Shown: positions 1-11,895 of the stretch, one piece after another
Numbering within the stretch: position 1 is the stretch's first letter
Layout: each line of letters starts with the position of its first letter
Origin: Dactylonectria macrodidyma
Lineage: Eukaryota > Ascomycota > Sordariomycetes > Hypocreales > Nectriaceae
Reading direction: 5' to 3'
Assembly (NCBI GenBank): GCA_020744425.1
Contig: JAGMUV010000001.1
Span: forward strand, 4,774,001-4,838,000
Length of the DNA: 64,000 nt
Position numbers and translations under genes: made by a program
Notes under the pieces: generated by a model
The model's input: only the letters and a program-made list of their open reading frames with translations
Told to the model about the DNA's origin: nothing
The model's database searches: none

Positions 1-1121
1 CTCGAGGAGCTTATTCGGACGGCCGGTGCTTGAGGAAGTGCAAAAGGGGCCACGATGAGAATGGCGTCGCCTCTCCGAGGTCAAAATGACGTCGCAAATC
101 GTCGGTTTTGGGCCGCCGGGAGATATCTCGAAACGACCCCCGAGGTTGCCAGTGTGGAGTCTGGAAAGGCGACATACCGAGGTACCGATGAGGTCGACCC
201 ACCTAGACGATGGAACTGTGCCACACGGACTGCGGGATCTCTTCCCCCTCACTGATCTCTGCGAGGATGCTGATTTTGGGCTGCTAGTTGCAAGGTGGCA
301 GTGACAAGGGGCTGATGGTATCATACTAGATGTGTGTATGGCATCGGATAGAAGGCTTGTGTGGCTGTGGTGGGAGACTCGGTCATGTCGGAGAGGGAGT
401 TGCTGGGATGTTACGCTGGAGAGCCTCAGACGGAGATGGAGCTTCAACAGTTCGCCCGGCCACTCCGCACCCGCCTTCTCCGACACCAGGCCGGTGACGG
501 AATTTAGCCCGAGGCCAGGGAAACCAGAGAAACGACCCAGCGTCAAACAATCTCAACTGAAGAATATCGGTTTCCTAGCACGCCCATTGGACATTTGCCC
601 CTAGGTCTGTGGAGCTTCAAGCCAGAGCATCTCAAGTTTCCAACAATTAATGCGGAGAAATGTGGGGGACGCCATCTTCCTTCCCCAGCTTTTTTTTCGG
701 GGATGGTGTTTTCCCTTCCCTCGCCCCCCATCCCTCCCCCCCCCCAAGGGTTTGGTTTGCGAACGGCGCGCGAGTCTCAGAAGAGAGAGCGAGGCCGAGA
801 CAAGGAAGACGAGGAGGCGGGGGCCCTAAAAATGGCTATTTCGGCATGGGACGGTAAACTAACGATGCACCAGCCCGAGCCTGCGGTTGGTTGCTTGTTG
901 CCAACGATACAACGAGCAGTTCAGCTCAGCTTGTTGGGTCTTGGTCTTTCTTTTATCAGGACCCTCGTCGCTCTCCTCCAAGTTCCGTCCGGCCTTGCTT
1001 TCCACTCTTCATCCCAGGTCTTTGTTCTCTCTCTTTTCCCTAGCTGTGTCTCTGTCTCCCTCTCAGCTCTTGAACCCTCGTCATTTCGCCCTCAATTGAC
1101 GCGCATCACATAACGTCAACC
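1..1121. other. Intergenic region upstream of the CoA ligase
   Basis: No gene is supported here. The visible features are a polypyrimidine/poly-C stretch at about 680-750, a purine-rich stretch at about 780-825, and a strongly CT-rich leader from about 1010 to 1095. CT-rich leaders just upstream of the start codon are common in fungal promoters, so the last part is probably the core promoter and 5' leader of the ligase gene that starts at 1122. The open frames in this interval show no recognisable domain. Confidence 0.5.
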
Positions 1122-3166
1122 ATGGTCTTTACCTCGCCGCCCTCGGTCGCCGAGCTGCCGTCCAGTAAGCCTGCCCCAACTCTGTTTCCTGCGCTATCGC
1201 ACAGACTTGTCGCACCCTCTCGCAGCGCGTCCAACCTTTTTACTAACGCTTTTAACCCTCCAGACCCTCCAGACTCCATCACCATCGCCGAGTTCGTCAA
1301 CAACGAGAAATATGGCCGCTGCCCCATTGCCAAGGCCCGGAATCCCTTCACATGCGGCTTCACCGGCAAGACGTACTCCATGAGCGAGGTGCTGCAGCGC
1401 GAGGAGTTTATGGCTCGCGCCATCGCCAAGCGCCTCGGTTATAGCCTGCACGAGGGCACGGAATGGGACCGCGTTGTCGGCCTGTTCTCGCTCAACACGG
1501 TCAATATTTTTGTGTCCTGCAGTTCTTGAGAGTCGCCGGACTGACTGAAATGATGACAGATCGACTACCTCCCCTTCACCCACGCCGTCCACCGCCTCTC
1601 CGGCATCGTCACCCCGGCCAGTGCCGCATACTCGGCTCCGGAGCTCGAGCACCAGCTCCGATCGTCCGGCGCCAACGCCCTCTTCACCTGCGTCCCGCTG
1701 CTTGAGACGGCCCTGACCGCCGCAAAGGCCGCCGGCATCCCGGAGGAGCGTATCTTCATTCTGCCCATGCCCGGCGACAAGCCGGTACCATTCAAAACGG
1801 TTGACGATCTGGTCGAAGAGGGCAAGGCACTACCAGAGCTGCCCGCCCTCAATTGGACGCCGGGACAGGGCACTCGCCAGGTCGCGTATTTGTGTTATTC
1901 CAGTGGAACTTCTGGTTTGCCTGTAAGCGGGGATGCTTCACTCACTCTCGCTTGGCTTGCAGCTGACACGCGCCTAGAAAGCAGTCATGATCTCCCACCA
2001 CAATGTCATCTCTAACGTCATGATGGTACGACACTACGACCAAGCTGGACGCACAGTCGCGGGCGTAGACACCCAAGTTATGCTCGGCCTGCTGCCCTTC
2101 TCCCACATCTACGGCCTCGTCGTGTGCGGCTTGTACGCGTTGGCCACAGGCGACGAGCTCATCGTGCTGCCGCGCTTCGAGCTGAAGTCGTTCCTCGAAA
2201 CCATTCAGCGGTTCCGCATCGAGCAGATGGCCATCGTGCCCCCGATCCTGATCCAGATGCTGAGCAACCAGGACCTATGCCGCAAGTACGACTTGAGCTC
2301 GGTGCGGTTCGCGTTTAGCGGAGCGGCCCCGCTGGGCATGGAGACGATGAACGACATCCTGAAGATTTACCCCAATTGGCATCTCTGCCAGGGTTACGGT
2401 AAGCGGGCATCTCTCTTGTGGCCGATGACTGAGCTGACCGTCATTAGGCCTGACTGAAACGTCACCGGTCGTGACATCAACGAGCGAGTTGGACATCCTG
2501 CCCGGCTCTTCTGGCTGCCTGCTGCCGGGACTCCGCGCAAAGCTTATCGACGTCAATGGAAATGAGGTCACCGAGTACGAGACGCCCGGCGAGCTGCTCG
2601 TCCAGGGCCCGACGGTCGTCCTGGGCTATTTGAACAACCAGAACTCCACGGCCTCGACCTTCATCCACGACAAAGACGGCCGGTGGATGAGGACGGGCGA
2701 CGAGGTGCTGGTCCGGAAGTCTCCCAAGGGCAACGAGCATTTTGTCATTACAGACCGCATCAAGGAGCTCATCAAAGTCAAGGTAAGCCTCCATCCCACT
2801 GCGTGGGCATCACATATCTAACCCATCCTACAGGGCCACCAAGTCGCCCCCGCAGAGCTCGAAGCACACATCCTAGCCCACCCGCTGGTCGCCGACTGCG
2901 CCGTGATCCAGGTGCCGGACGCCCGCTCCGGCGAGGTGCCTAAGGCATTTGTCGTCAAGGCCAACGAGGCCAAGGGCCAGTCCGATGACGAGGTATCGGC
3001 GGCCGTCCACAAGCACGTCGAGGACCACAAGGCTCGGCACAAGTGGCTCAAGGGCGGCATCGAGTTCATCGACGTGATTCCCAAGAGCCCCAGCGGCAAG
3101 ATCTTGAGGCGGCTTCTGAGGGACCAGGAGAAGCAGGCCAGGAAGGAGAAGGGGCCTAAGCTGTAA
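1122..3166 (+). CDS. Acyl/aryl-CoA ligase, 4-coumarate-CoA ligase-like, peroxisomal
   Basis: ATP-dependent acid-CoA ligase of the ANL superfamily, which adenylates a carboxylic acid and then forms its CoA thioester. I join six exons (1122-1164, 1264-1499, 1560-1922, 1978-2398, 2448-2782, 2834-3166) into 576 aa with all phases matching. Visible motifs are the P-loop YSSGTSGLPKA, the A5-type GYGLTET, the hinge-region GELLVQGP and the C-terminal SPSGKILRR with the catalytic lysine. The start lies in a good context (CAACCATGG). The last residues are PKL, a PTS1-like tripeptide, so import into peroxisomes is likely, as for fungal phenylacetyl- or coumaroyl-CoA ligase relatives. An AATAAA lies at 3190. 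The exact acid cannot be read from the sequence. Confidence 0.9.
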
Positions 3167-5137
3167 TCGTGTGAGCAATGTCGTTATAGAATAAATACCC
3201 AGTTTTTCGTTTTAGTCTTGGTGCTTACAAGTGACCATGCTCCTTTCTCTCAGTGTTGCAGAGCTATTTACTTCGAAGGGACCTGGCTTCAGCGAACTCC
3301 AAAGACGTGGATTCTTCAAGCTGCAGCTACTCTCTCCACTGTAGCTTGTTAGGCTGTGATTTGACAGGAAGCTAAAAAATACGAGGTCCTTGACAACAAA
3401 AGTCGGAGCGGGGGCCAGAATGGCTTTGGCCTCGAGTACGAGGCCATCTCCAGATTGATCAGCTCAGGGGTAGAAACATCTACCCCAACCAACGATGACT
3501 GCTAGTTTCCTCCTCGGCCCTGGAGCTGTACTCATCACTTCTGTGCATTTGCCGAACAGTTTTGACCTGTGTCTTCTTCAGCTTGCCGACTAGGGCTGAT
3601 GGAAGCCCCAGTTTATTATCGTCGCCAAGAGTGCCGGCGCAACCAACCCCCCCATCACGACAGATGCATCCCCCACCACCCGTGATTTTCTTGTCTGTTG
3701 AACGGGCTGAAGAGCTTTCGCAGACATTTTTAAATGAGGACGGATTCATTGGTCGGGTATCTGCCGTGCGGAGCTTCATGATCAAATCGGCGCCTTTTAG
3801 ATCCCGAGTTAGTTGGAGGTGGGCTTGTCTGCAAAACGTCATGTACAAGTATCGCGTGCATGCTTTCAGTCAAACAATTTTATAAGCGAGTGAGAGCGGG
3901 ACTTGTTCCGCACTGCCACCCGCCTCGTTTTCCCCCATCAAACGAACGGCAAGAGAAACAACTCAACTGTGCCTGACTTGTTTCCTCGTTCTGTCATATG
4001 CTGCGAGGATGATGTTCCTGCAGAAGGGCAAATCGACCTGCAGAACGCCACCTAGTAGCCAGCTGAGCCTTGCCGCTGCTGATCCCCATCATACGATTCG
4101 ACTTTGAAATTGCTCTTTCGTATTTTGCTCTTGCAGTCTCTGCCAAGGCCCGTTTCAGCCAGCCGTGCTGCACATGCGCGAGACCTGTTCCCTGCAGGAT
4201 TCCGCGGGCTGCAGGAACAGCCACCAACAGTGCGGGAACGAAACACGAGGGAAGAAATGACTCACGACTAAAAATCAACCCGTCGGGTCAAAGTCTTTTT
4301 GCGATGTCAAAATTCAAGTTGTTGGCAACATGATGCAATCGTTATGTTACCTATCTATGCGCTTTTTTGCAAGTTATGCAGACTGTTGGTGAAGAGAGCT
4401 TGCGTACTCCTCAATACCACTGCAAACCTGTTTGCAGGGTTTTTTTTGAGCGTTTGCTGCAACTCAATCTTTTACGCCTGCAGAGTCATATGTATATGTG
4501 GCTAAAGTTCCGCCGTCTATGCAGACACAACGGCTCGTGGGTCACAATGAGCCAAAGACAAGCTTATGCATCGGGCTGCAGTATTCAGGTGACAAATAAG
4601 AGGTGAAGATGTAATCGTGTCCAGGCGCGCATATGACCCGGGCCTCCGCGGCCCACTTGACGTTGGAAAAAAGACAGAATTCCCGTCGACGGGCCGAAAT
4701 TTACGACATGGGAGAGGGTCTGAAGGATTTAGGCATCTGCCTATCATGGATCGCCAGCCTTGTCGGCTGTTCGGGTGAGCTGTCAACCTGCGCATTATCC
4801 CGGACCCAATCTAAGATTCCCACATATCTCCCCTGAGGCCTGCAGACGTGTGCAAGGAATAAATGCGGGTGCGAGGATACGCTTCTCCGAGCTTGAACTA
4901 TTGAACTTGGCAGCGCTTACATGGTTGACTGCTTTTTCGCTGGGCTGGAGGACTTGAGATCGAGTTGTCTTGACTTAGGCGCTTCGCGAAATATGACATG
5001 ACATTGAGACTAAGCTACATGATCGTACAAAACCCGTCCTAACAACATCCTACTTGCCAAACATGACCTCTTATTAAACCCTGCTAACTGTACTGTGCTT
5101 TCCTGAATCGTCGAAATTGTTACTGTGACACTACCAC
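3167..5137. other. Intergenic region, no gene recognised
   Basis: About 2 kb between the ligase and the secreted protein. The AATAAA at 3190 probably serves the ligase. Several short open frames are present, but none shows a recognisable domain, codon bias or plausible splice extension. I see no repeat or RNA gene. Confidence 0.45.
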
Positions 5138-5813
5138 TCAGGCATTCGAAGGCGGCGAAGACTTGAGCGTGATAGGGATGGCGCCATCCGTAGTATCAGC
5201 GGTAGTGTTCCAGCGCAGCGAGTACAAGCCATCCGTGTCAGACGGCACCGCAAACCAAAGCATCTCCATGAGCCCCGAGGCACCCGCGACGTAGGCAAAG
5301 GTGCCGTAGAAGTGGAAGCCTGTGGTCCTGAGCCCGGACGTCTTGCTCGACTCGGCGTCGACCAAACCGATGATGTGCGACGACGACGAGGCCGCGGGCA
5401 CGTAGAACTGCAAGTCCGACCAGGTCGGCAAGTCAGACTCTGTGGTATTGGGAGAGCCAATCCAGGCGCCGTTGCTGCTGGTGGTGACTGGGGATGATGT
5501 TAGATGTTGTTGGGAAAATCAAAAGTGAGAGTGGGTGGGTGGCCTTACAGAGGACTGGAGCGGCTTCCGTGTCCTTGAGGAGCGTGTAGTTGCCGACATA
5601 GGTAGAGTCTTAATCATTAGAAACTTGCGCTGTTACCTATGATGAGAGAAGAGGTGGGTACTTACTTCCGGTAGAAACCAAAGGAACACCGCCGATGCCG
5701 TCGCCAAAGGCGTATATTTGGAAAGAGTCTGAGGCATCTCGCGGGTACTTTGCACCCGCCTGCACGGCCGTGAAGAGGCCGGCAACAGCAGAGAGGATCC
5801 AAGAGCGATGCAT
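5138..5813 (-). CDS. Small secreted protein, unknown function
   Basis: Three exons (5813-5666, 5608-5549, 5487-5138) give 185 aa. The N terminus has a clear signal peptide (basic start MHRSW, hydrophobic core LSAVAGLF, small residues near AVQAG), so the protein should be secreted or cell-wall associated. The mature part is rich in Thr, Ser and aromatic residues, has three possible N-glycosylation sites and essentially no cysteines, and reads like a beta-rich extracellular fold. The first intron must use an AAG acceptor, because its upstream AG sites lead to early stops. I do not recognise the family. Function could range from wall protein to effector-like secreted protein. Confidence 0.75.
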
Positions 5814-7759
5814 GGCTAGTGACTGTGCAAATTGAAAAGAATGAGAGAGATGAAGAAAACAATGAAAGACTGCAAATGTTTTCGGGGTGCTGGAAACAAT
5901 TGAGGTCGCGGACGAGGTGTGATCGCTTGGGAGTCAAGCACGTTTTGAAGACACCGGACCCTAAGAAGTGGCTCCCGGCGCTATGGCATAGTATAGCACA
6001 GTAGTATAATAAGATAGTCGTCGGATTAAGCCCCCCCGGCAATGCCATGCCGTCTCCATCCCAAGGCCGCGTCACCACACGGAGTATGTGGTAATTAACG
6101 AGCGGGCAATAATAGGAGGCGCTTCTGCAGCAGAAACAGGTGCCGATAGTGGGAATAGCGTCAAAACAGACGCACGCCCAATATCACCGTCATGGTTGTC
6201 CCACGGGCCCCATTTCCCGGCCCTTTTGTTAGGGGGAGGGGTTCGTTAGCTGAACGGTGAGATCCCCACTCGGGTATCACGGTTGAGGCGCTTATCTAGG
6301 AACTGTGGGACGGGGATCAAATCGAAGGAGAGAAAAATAAATGAAGAAACGATGGGGAAACAAGAAGAAACTGAATCACAGGGAATCACAGGGAATCACA
6401 GGGGGGAAACAAGGGGTTGGACCGTCTCGCCTATCGCAGAAGACTAAACCGTGGGATGCTGGGGTTGCACTCTCTTCTCTCCCTTCCCCTGAGCAGAAGA
6501 AGAAACGAAAAACAATACGGCTTACGCGTACGTACACCATGGCGAGTGGAGTTTCGATTGTGCAGAAGATACGACGGTGCCGTTAAAGCCAAGAGAAACA
6601 AGAGAAAAGCTGCGTATGCTGTTTCAACATGTAGGCGCGTTGTTTCCCTGGCCCAGAGCGGTTGCGACAAACTGCCGGTAGCGTTGCAGCGACACAACGT
6701 CGGCACTACTCATGTTTAGTTCTAATGCTACATATGACAATCGATCACAGAACCAACCCCCCATTGCCCCGAGTCAACGTATGATTTGCTGTGGATATTA
6801 ATCGGGAATTATGGATTTCCGCAATAAGCAGTCCGGGGGGTTCGCCATACGGTCATGGCGTCCCCGGGGGGGTTTAGGGGTTGGAGGAGTCAAAATCCAC
6901 ATTCCGTTGCCAAAACACCCAAATGCGGTCAGCATGCACAGCGTGGTAGAGCAATTAGCACATCAAGCCACTAATTTAGAGGGATCTCTTGATTTAGAGT
7001 ATATGTTGCTAGAAACGGGCTAGAATCGTAGTGGGTGTGATGCTCTTGATTAGTGAGTCTGCATGATACTGTGAATAAGTAGATGCTGATGCTTGTCTCG
7101 GGAGGGAGACAACATCCCCCCACATGCAGTTTGCCCCTTCTAACAAACCCAACCCATTCGCTCCTCTAAGAAGAAGTGATAACTGAATCATCGAATACAA
7201 CTAACCTAAAAAGGCTTAAGCTTCACCAAGTGCGGAGTAGTCTATAACATTGATAATTATGTTCCGATACCACCGTGGTGTGTTTCTCACCCCTGAAGAC
7301 TAGGTACCAACGACGAGTGGACTCAGATCTGCCAGCTCTCTCTCCATACGCAGTCCCCTTGTCCTTGTCCATCATCTTCTCCATGTTGCTGCACGGGCCC
7401 ATAGATGAGACAATTTGAAAATGAGTCCGTTCACTCTCCACCCTCCACTCTTTGGCGGCTGACCGGGCGAGAACACAATGAAACCGGGGGGGCACGACGT
7501 TGGCGATGGATCACGCTGGGGGTCACACGGGGTCGGTGGGAAGAAGAGAAGACAGACATGTCCCTGGTCTACCCACTTGGTTCCGCTGGCCCCGGGTATC
7601 TCTCCGTATTCTTCGTTTGCCTTGTTGGATCGAAAGACGTCGAGGTATAATACCTGCGGATGGCATCGTCTCGAGGGCCGCTCTCTTGGAGTTCCCCTTC
7701 ATCGACCCTCAACCCTCTCATCCAACTCTTTCATCCTGCCTTCTTACTTTCTTGACGCA
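5814..7759. other. Intergenic region between secreted protein and laccase
   Basis: About 1.9 kb that holds the divergent promoters of the secreted protein (minus) and the laccase (plus). A small tandem repeat of a 10-bp unit lies at 6373-6403. The last 80 bases before the laccase start are CT-rich. I see no further gene. Confidence 0.45.
6373..6403. repeat. Tandem repeat, 10-bp unit, three copies
   Basis: Three head-to-tail copies of GAATCACAGG followed by a run of G. It is a simple local duplication in non-coding DNA. Confidence 0.8.
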
Positions 7760-9563
7760 ATGCGTTCACTATTCTCGTCACTCGTTCTCGCCCTAGCGGC
7801 CCGCCTCGCCTCGTCGTCGCCGTGTAGGGCCCGCGATGTGTCTCAGGCATGTCAAGGCAATACGCCAGACACTCGAACCCAGTGGTGCGAGTACGACATC
7901 ACTACAGACTTTGACAAGGTCTACGTTGATACGGGCAATGTTAAAGAGTACTGGCTGGACGTTACTGACGTCACCGTGGCCCCTGATGGAATCCCGCGGA
8001 CGGCTATGGCTGTCAACGGGTCTATCCCGGGACCTACTCTATTTGCCGACTGGGGTGATACCGTCATTATTCATCTCACCAACTCACTGTCCGAGTCTCT
8101 AAACGGCTCGAGCATTCATTGGCATGGTATCCGCCAGAACCACACCAACCAGCACGATGGCGTCGTATCCATCACCCAGTGTCCCCTTGCTCCAGGCCAG
8201 TCTATGACATACACTTGGAAGGCTACCCAGTACGGCACGGCCTGGTACCACTCCCACTTCGGCATCCAAGCCTGGCAGGGCGTACTAGGCGGGCTCATTA
8301 TCAACGGCCCCGCGTCAGCCAACTACGACGAAGACCTAGGCGTCGTGTTCCTCAACGACTGGGATCACCAGACCGTTGACGAGCTGCACCTGATAGCCCA
8401 GACTCGCGGACCCCCTACGCTAGACAACGGGCTGATCAACGGCACCAACGTCTGGACCGACGCGAATGGCACGACGACGGGAGACCGGTTCAATGTCAAG
8501 TTTGCCGCCGGCACGTCATACCGCATGAGGCTGGTCGGCGCGGCCATTGACACGCATTGGAAGTTTTCCATTGATAACCACAAGATGACGGTCATTGCGA
8601 ATGATCTTGTGCCCGTTGAGCCGTGGGAGACCACCACCCTAGATATTTCCATGGGTATGTACTCACCTTATACTGTGAGATGAAGGCTGCCTTATGGCAA
8701 CTGACATCCTGAACTATGGCAACTCGCATCTTAAATCATGGCAACTAACATCCTAAACAGGTCAAAGATACGATGTCATCGTAACAGCCGATCAGGAAGA
8801 TGTGGCAGACAACTTCTGGATGAGAGCCATCCCGCAGATCCAATGCTCAGACAACGAGAGCATCAACAATATCAAGGGCATCGTGTACTACGGAGACTCG
8901 CCGTCAGAGCCTGAGACCACTGCTTACGAGTACGTCGATGGCTGCGATGACCAGACGACGAGCCTAGTCCCTGTCATTTCTCACAACGTCTCGGCGGCTG
9001 ACTGGGTCAGCCTCTCGTCGGCGTCGGTCTCGCCCAACTCGGCTGGGCTTTTCAAATGGTACCTTAACAGCACCAGCATGCTCGTGGACTGGGGCACGCC
9101 CAGCCTGCAGTCCATAGTGAACGGCGTAACGGCCTTTGAAGATGACAGCGCTGTTATTGAGCTCAACGTAGCGGACCAGTGGGTCTACTTCGTCATCGAG
9201 ACCAACATGCCCATCCCGCACCCGATCCATCTACATGGCCACGACTACTACGTGCTGGCCCAAGGCTTGGGCTCTTATACGTCCGACGTGGTGCTCAACA
9301 CGGCCAACCCGCCGCGCAGAGACACGGCCATGCTGCCGGCTGCGGGATACCTCGTCATGGCCTGGCAGGCCAACAACCCGGGCGTCTGGCTGATGCACTG
9401 CCACATCGGTTGGCACGCGTCCGAGGGCTTCGCCGTGCAGTTCGTCGAGCGACAGTCCGAGATCGCGGGCATTACCGACGTGAGCCTCATCGACGAGGTG
9501 TGCGAGCACTGGAACCTCTTCCAAGAAACGCATGAGATTGAGCAGCACGATTCCGGCGTATAA
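7760..9563 (+). CDS. Laccase (multicopper oxidase), secreted
   Basis: Oxidises phenols and reduces O2 to water outside the cell. Two exons (7760-8654, 8761-9563) encode 565 aa, a usual laccase length. An N-terminal signal peptide precedes three cupredoxin domains. All four copper signatures are visible: HWHG at 120-123, WYHSH at 162-166, HPIHLHGH from 452, and HCHIGWHASEGF at 511-522, with the T1 cysteine at 512. The residue in the T1 axial position is Phe522. The protein ends DSGV, the C-terminal plug of ascomycete laccases. Many N-glycosylation sequons are present. The ATG at 7760 is chosen because it begins the signal peptide; the frame is open further upstream but shows no leader. The next gene downstream is an MFS exporter on the same strand. 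Confidence 0.95.
8693..8760 (+). repeat. Three tandem copies (22-23 bp) inside the laccase intron
   Basis: The 3' two thirds of the single laccase intron consist of three imperfect copies of ATGGCAACTnACATCCTnAAC at about 8693-8714, 8715-8737 and 8738-8760. Only the last copy has CTAAC followed by CAG, and it therefore supplies the branch point and 3' splice site. The earlier copies carry decayed versions. Confidence 0.8.
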
Positions 9564-10301
9564 AATGTTTTTCTTTAGGTCGTGTCAGGGCTTCATTGAA
9601 ACCTTGTTTAGGTCTTGTTTAGGCCTCATGTTTTACGAAACGCTCTTTACTTTTGAATGGATCGGCTTTGATGAAGCGAGGGGAAGGGAGGCACTTACGC
9701 CAATAGTCACTTATTTCTTAGTCAGTTAAATGTAATCTTTATTCTTAGTTCAGTTCACTGTTGCATGTGAATATCATTTCCCTCTTGTGACATTCCACTA
9801 CAAGAATGTGGCCCTCTTTACCTTGAATAATAGGTAGGGCAGGCTCATCGTGTACCTTCAATAGGTACCTACCCTAGAGCCACACATTTTTTTGGTCTCC
9901 CATCACTCACCCCTGCGGCTTGTCCAGCGCTAGGTGAAGTGGGGAAGGGACGACCCTGGCAATCGGGGAGCCTCCGCGACAGCCTCAAGCTAGCGGATTA
10001 ACGGCATCCTCGAGTATCGCGGACGCTCCCCGACTTCTCCACTCCCCTTTACAAACTGCCCTGCAGCATTGTAACCGGTCATTTCCTCTGATCTTCTCCC
10101 AACTCCTTAGAGAATGACGACCATGTCTTTCCAGGTTATATTACCGTTGTGCATCGGCCGCTCCCCAACGCTCACCCGTCAGCTTGACTCAAGTCGGTGC
10201 GAGTGAGCAGTTCTGATATCACCACGGACAACGACCAACAGACAAACCGGCACGGAGGGTTCCAGACATTGAGCCACGAAACTGAGAAGGAGAAGAAGAT
10301 C
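9564..10301. other. Intergenic region, laccase to MFS exporter
   Basis: Holds the laccase 3' end and the exporter promoter. Two inverted 8-bp arms, CGGGGAGC at about 9964 and GCTCCCCG at about 10025, face each other across some 53 bp. An imperfect inverted repeat is seen at about 9800-9895. A short upstream ATG at about 10113 could belong to a 5' exon of the exporter, but I cannot support it. Confidence 0.4.
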
Positions 10302-11895
10302 ATGGACATGCCTAACTCTGCCCATGATATTGAGAAGGCGTTGGGTCCCGAATCCCGCGAGGATTCACCGTCCGATTCGAGAGACGCGACACTTGTTGAC
10401 TGGGATGGCCCAGATGACCCAGAGATGCCTTTGAACTGGCCGAATGCGAAAAAATGGAAGAATACTTTGGTCATAGCCACGCTCACATTACTGACGTTCG
10501 TTTACTCTCCCCTTCTTCTCAGACTGTTCACCAACTAACTCAAGTTCCTCCAGACCATTCGCGTCTTCCATGTTTGCGCCAGCCATCGACCAAGTCCTCG
10601 ACGAGATGGACATTTCCAATCGCGACGTTGGCACCTTGGCCGTGTCTGTCTACCTTCTCGGCTATGCCTTCGGGCCCCTGTTCCTCGCCCCGTGTAGCGA
10701 AATCTATGGTCGACTTATCGTCTACCATATTTGCACCGTCCTCTTCATAATCGCCAATGTTGGGTGCGCGTTATCGACAAACATGCCAATGCTCATCGTC
10801 CTTCGCTTTCTAACCGGACTCGTGGGAGCATGCCCTCTTACAGTAGGACCAGGAAGCGTGTCAGACTGTTTCAGACAAGAGGAACGAGGTCGGGCAATGG
10901 CGGTTTGGACGATGCCCGTTCTGCTGGGACCGTGTCTTGGGCCTGCAGTCGGCGCCTACATGTCGCGGTTTAAAGGATGGCGATGGGTTTTCTGGCTTCT
11001 GATCATCATGGCAAGTTTAAGAAAACTCGGCAATCGTCTTGCATCATCAATGCTAACAGGTGGATATTCTTAGACCGGTGCAGTTTTCATCCTCTGTCTT
11101 GTCGTTCAGAAAGAAACCCACCCTCCCACGCTTCTCAAGAGGAAAACCGAACGATTAAAGAAGTCGACCGGTAGTCCCGAGCTTCGACCAGCGACTGAGC
11201 GAGACATGTCTCGGAGGCAACTTTTTAAAACAAGTTTCGTACGCCCGTTGAAGATGCTGTTTCTCTCGCCCATCATCCTCGGCCTCTCGCTATTGACGGC
11301 CGTTGCGTATGGCACTCTATACCTCCTTTTCACCACGGTTGCGCAAGTATTCCAAACGAGGTATGGCATCGTGACAAATGTCGGTTTGGTCTACCTTGGC
11401 TTCGGCGCAGGGCAGTTTGCTGGCCTGTTCATATTTGGTCTGGTTTCTGATGCCATCGTTAAGAAGATGGCCAAGGACGGCGAAATGAAGCCCGAATATC
11501 GACTCCCGCCTATGATCCCGGGCGGAGCCATGATCCCCATAGGCTTGCTAATCTATGGCTGGACAGTCCAGTACGGCGTGCACTGGTTTGTTCCCATCAT
11601 AGGGACTTTCTTGATTGGATTTGGCATGATCACCGTTTTCACTCCAGTGGGCACCTATCTGGTCGACGCTTTCTCATCGCACGCGGCAAGTGCGACAGCA
11701 GCTAACACCGTTTTCCGTAGCATAGGAGGTGCCCTCCTGCCTTTGGCGGGCCCGAGAATGTATGCCTCATTGGATCAAGGATGGGGAAACACGCTACTTG
11801 CCGCGGCATCGCTTGGGTTGATGGGAATGATCGTGGCGGCAATGAAATATGGAGAGCGGTTACGAACACACCCTAGGTTCCAGCTGAAGCTATGA
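10302..11895 (+). CDS. MFS transporter, DHA1 drug/metabolite exporter type
   Basis: Proton-driven exporter of drugs, toxins or polyketides in the plasma membrane. Three exons (10302-10495, 10554-11010, 11074-11895) give 490 aa with about 12 membrane segments. The family pattern is clear: an acidic N-terminal tail, DPEMPLNWPNAKKW before the first helix, GYAFGPLFLAPCSEIYGR (motif A region), and ATAANTVFRSIGGALLPLAG near the end. The second intron (11011-11073) starts with GC (GCAAGT), a GC-AG intron; no GT site restores the frame. The frame is open to about 10188 without an ATG, so I start at 10302. It lies 0.7 kb after the laccase on the same strand; a shared role is possible but unproven. Confidence 0.88.

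Noticed and set aside
595..1113. Open frame of 172 codons before the CoA ligase
   Set aside because: It lies over polypyrimidine tracts typical of a promoter and leader; the translation is low-complexity and lacks a domain.
9800..9895. Imperfect inverted repeat around the laccase 3' region
   Set aside because: The arms match only in part and no target-site duplication is visible, so I do not call it a transposable element.
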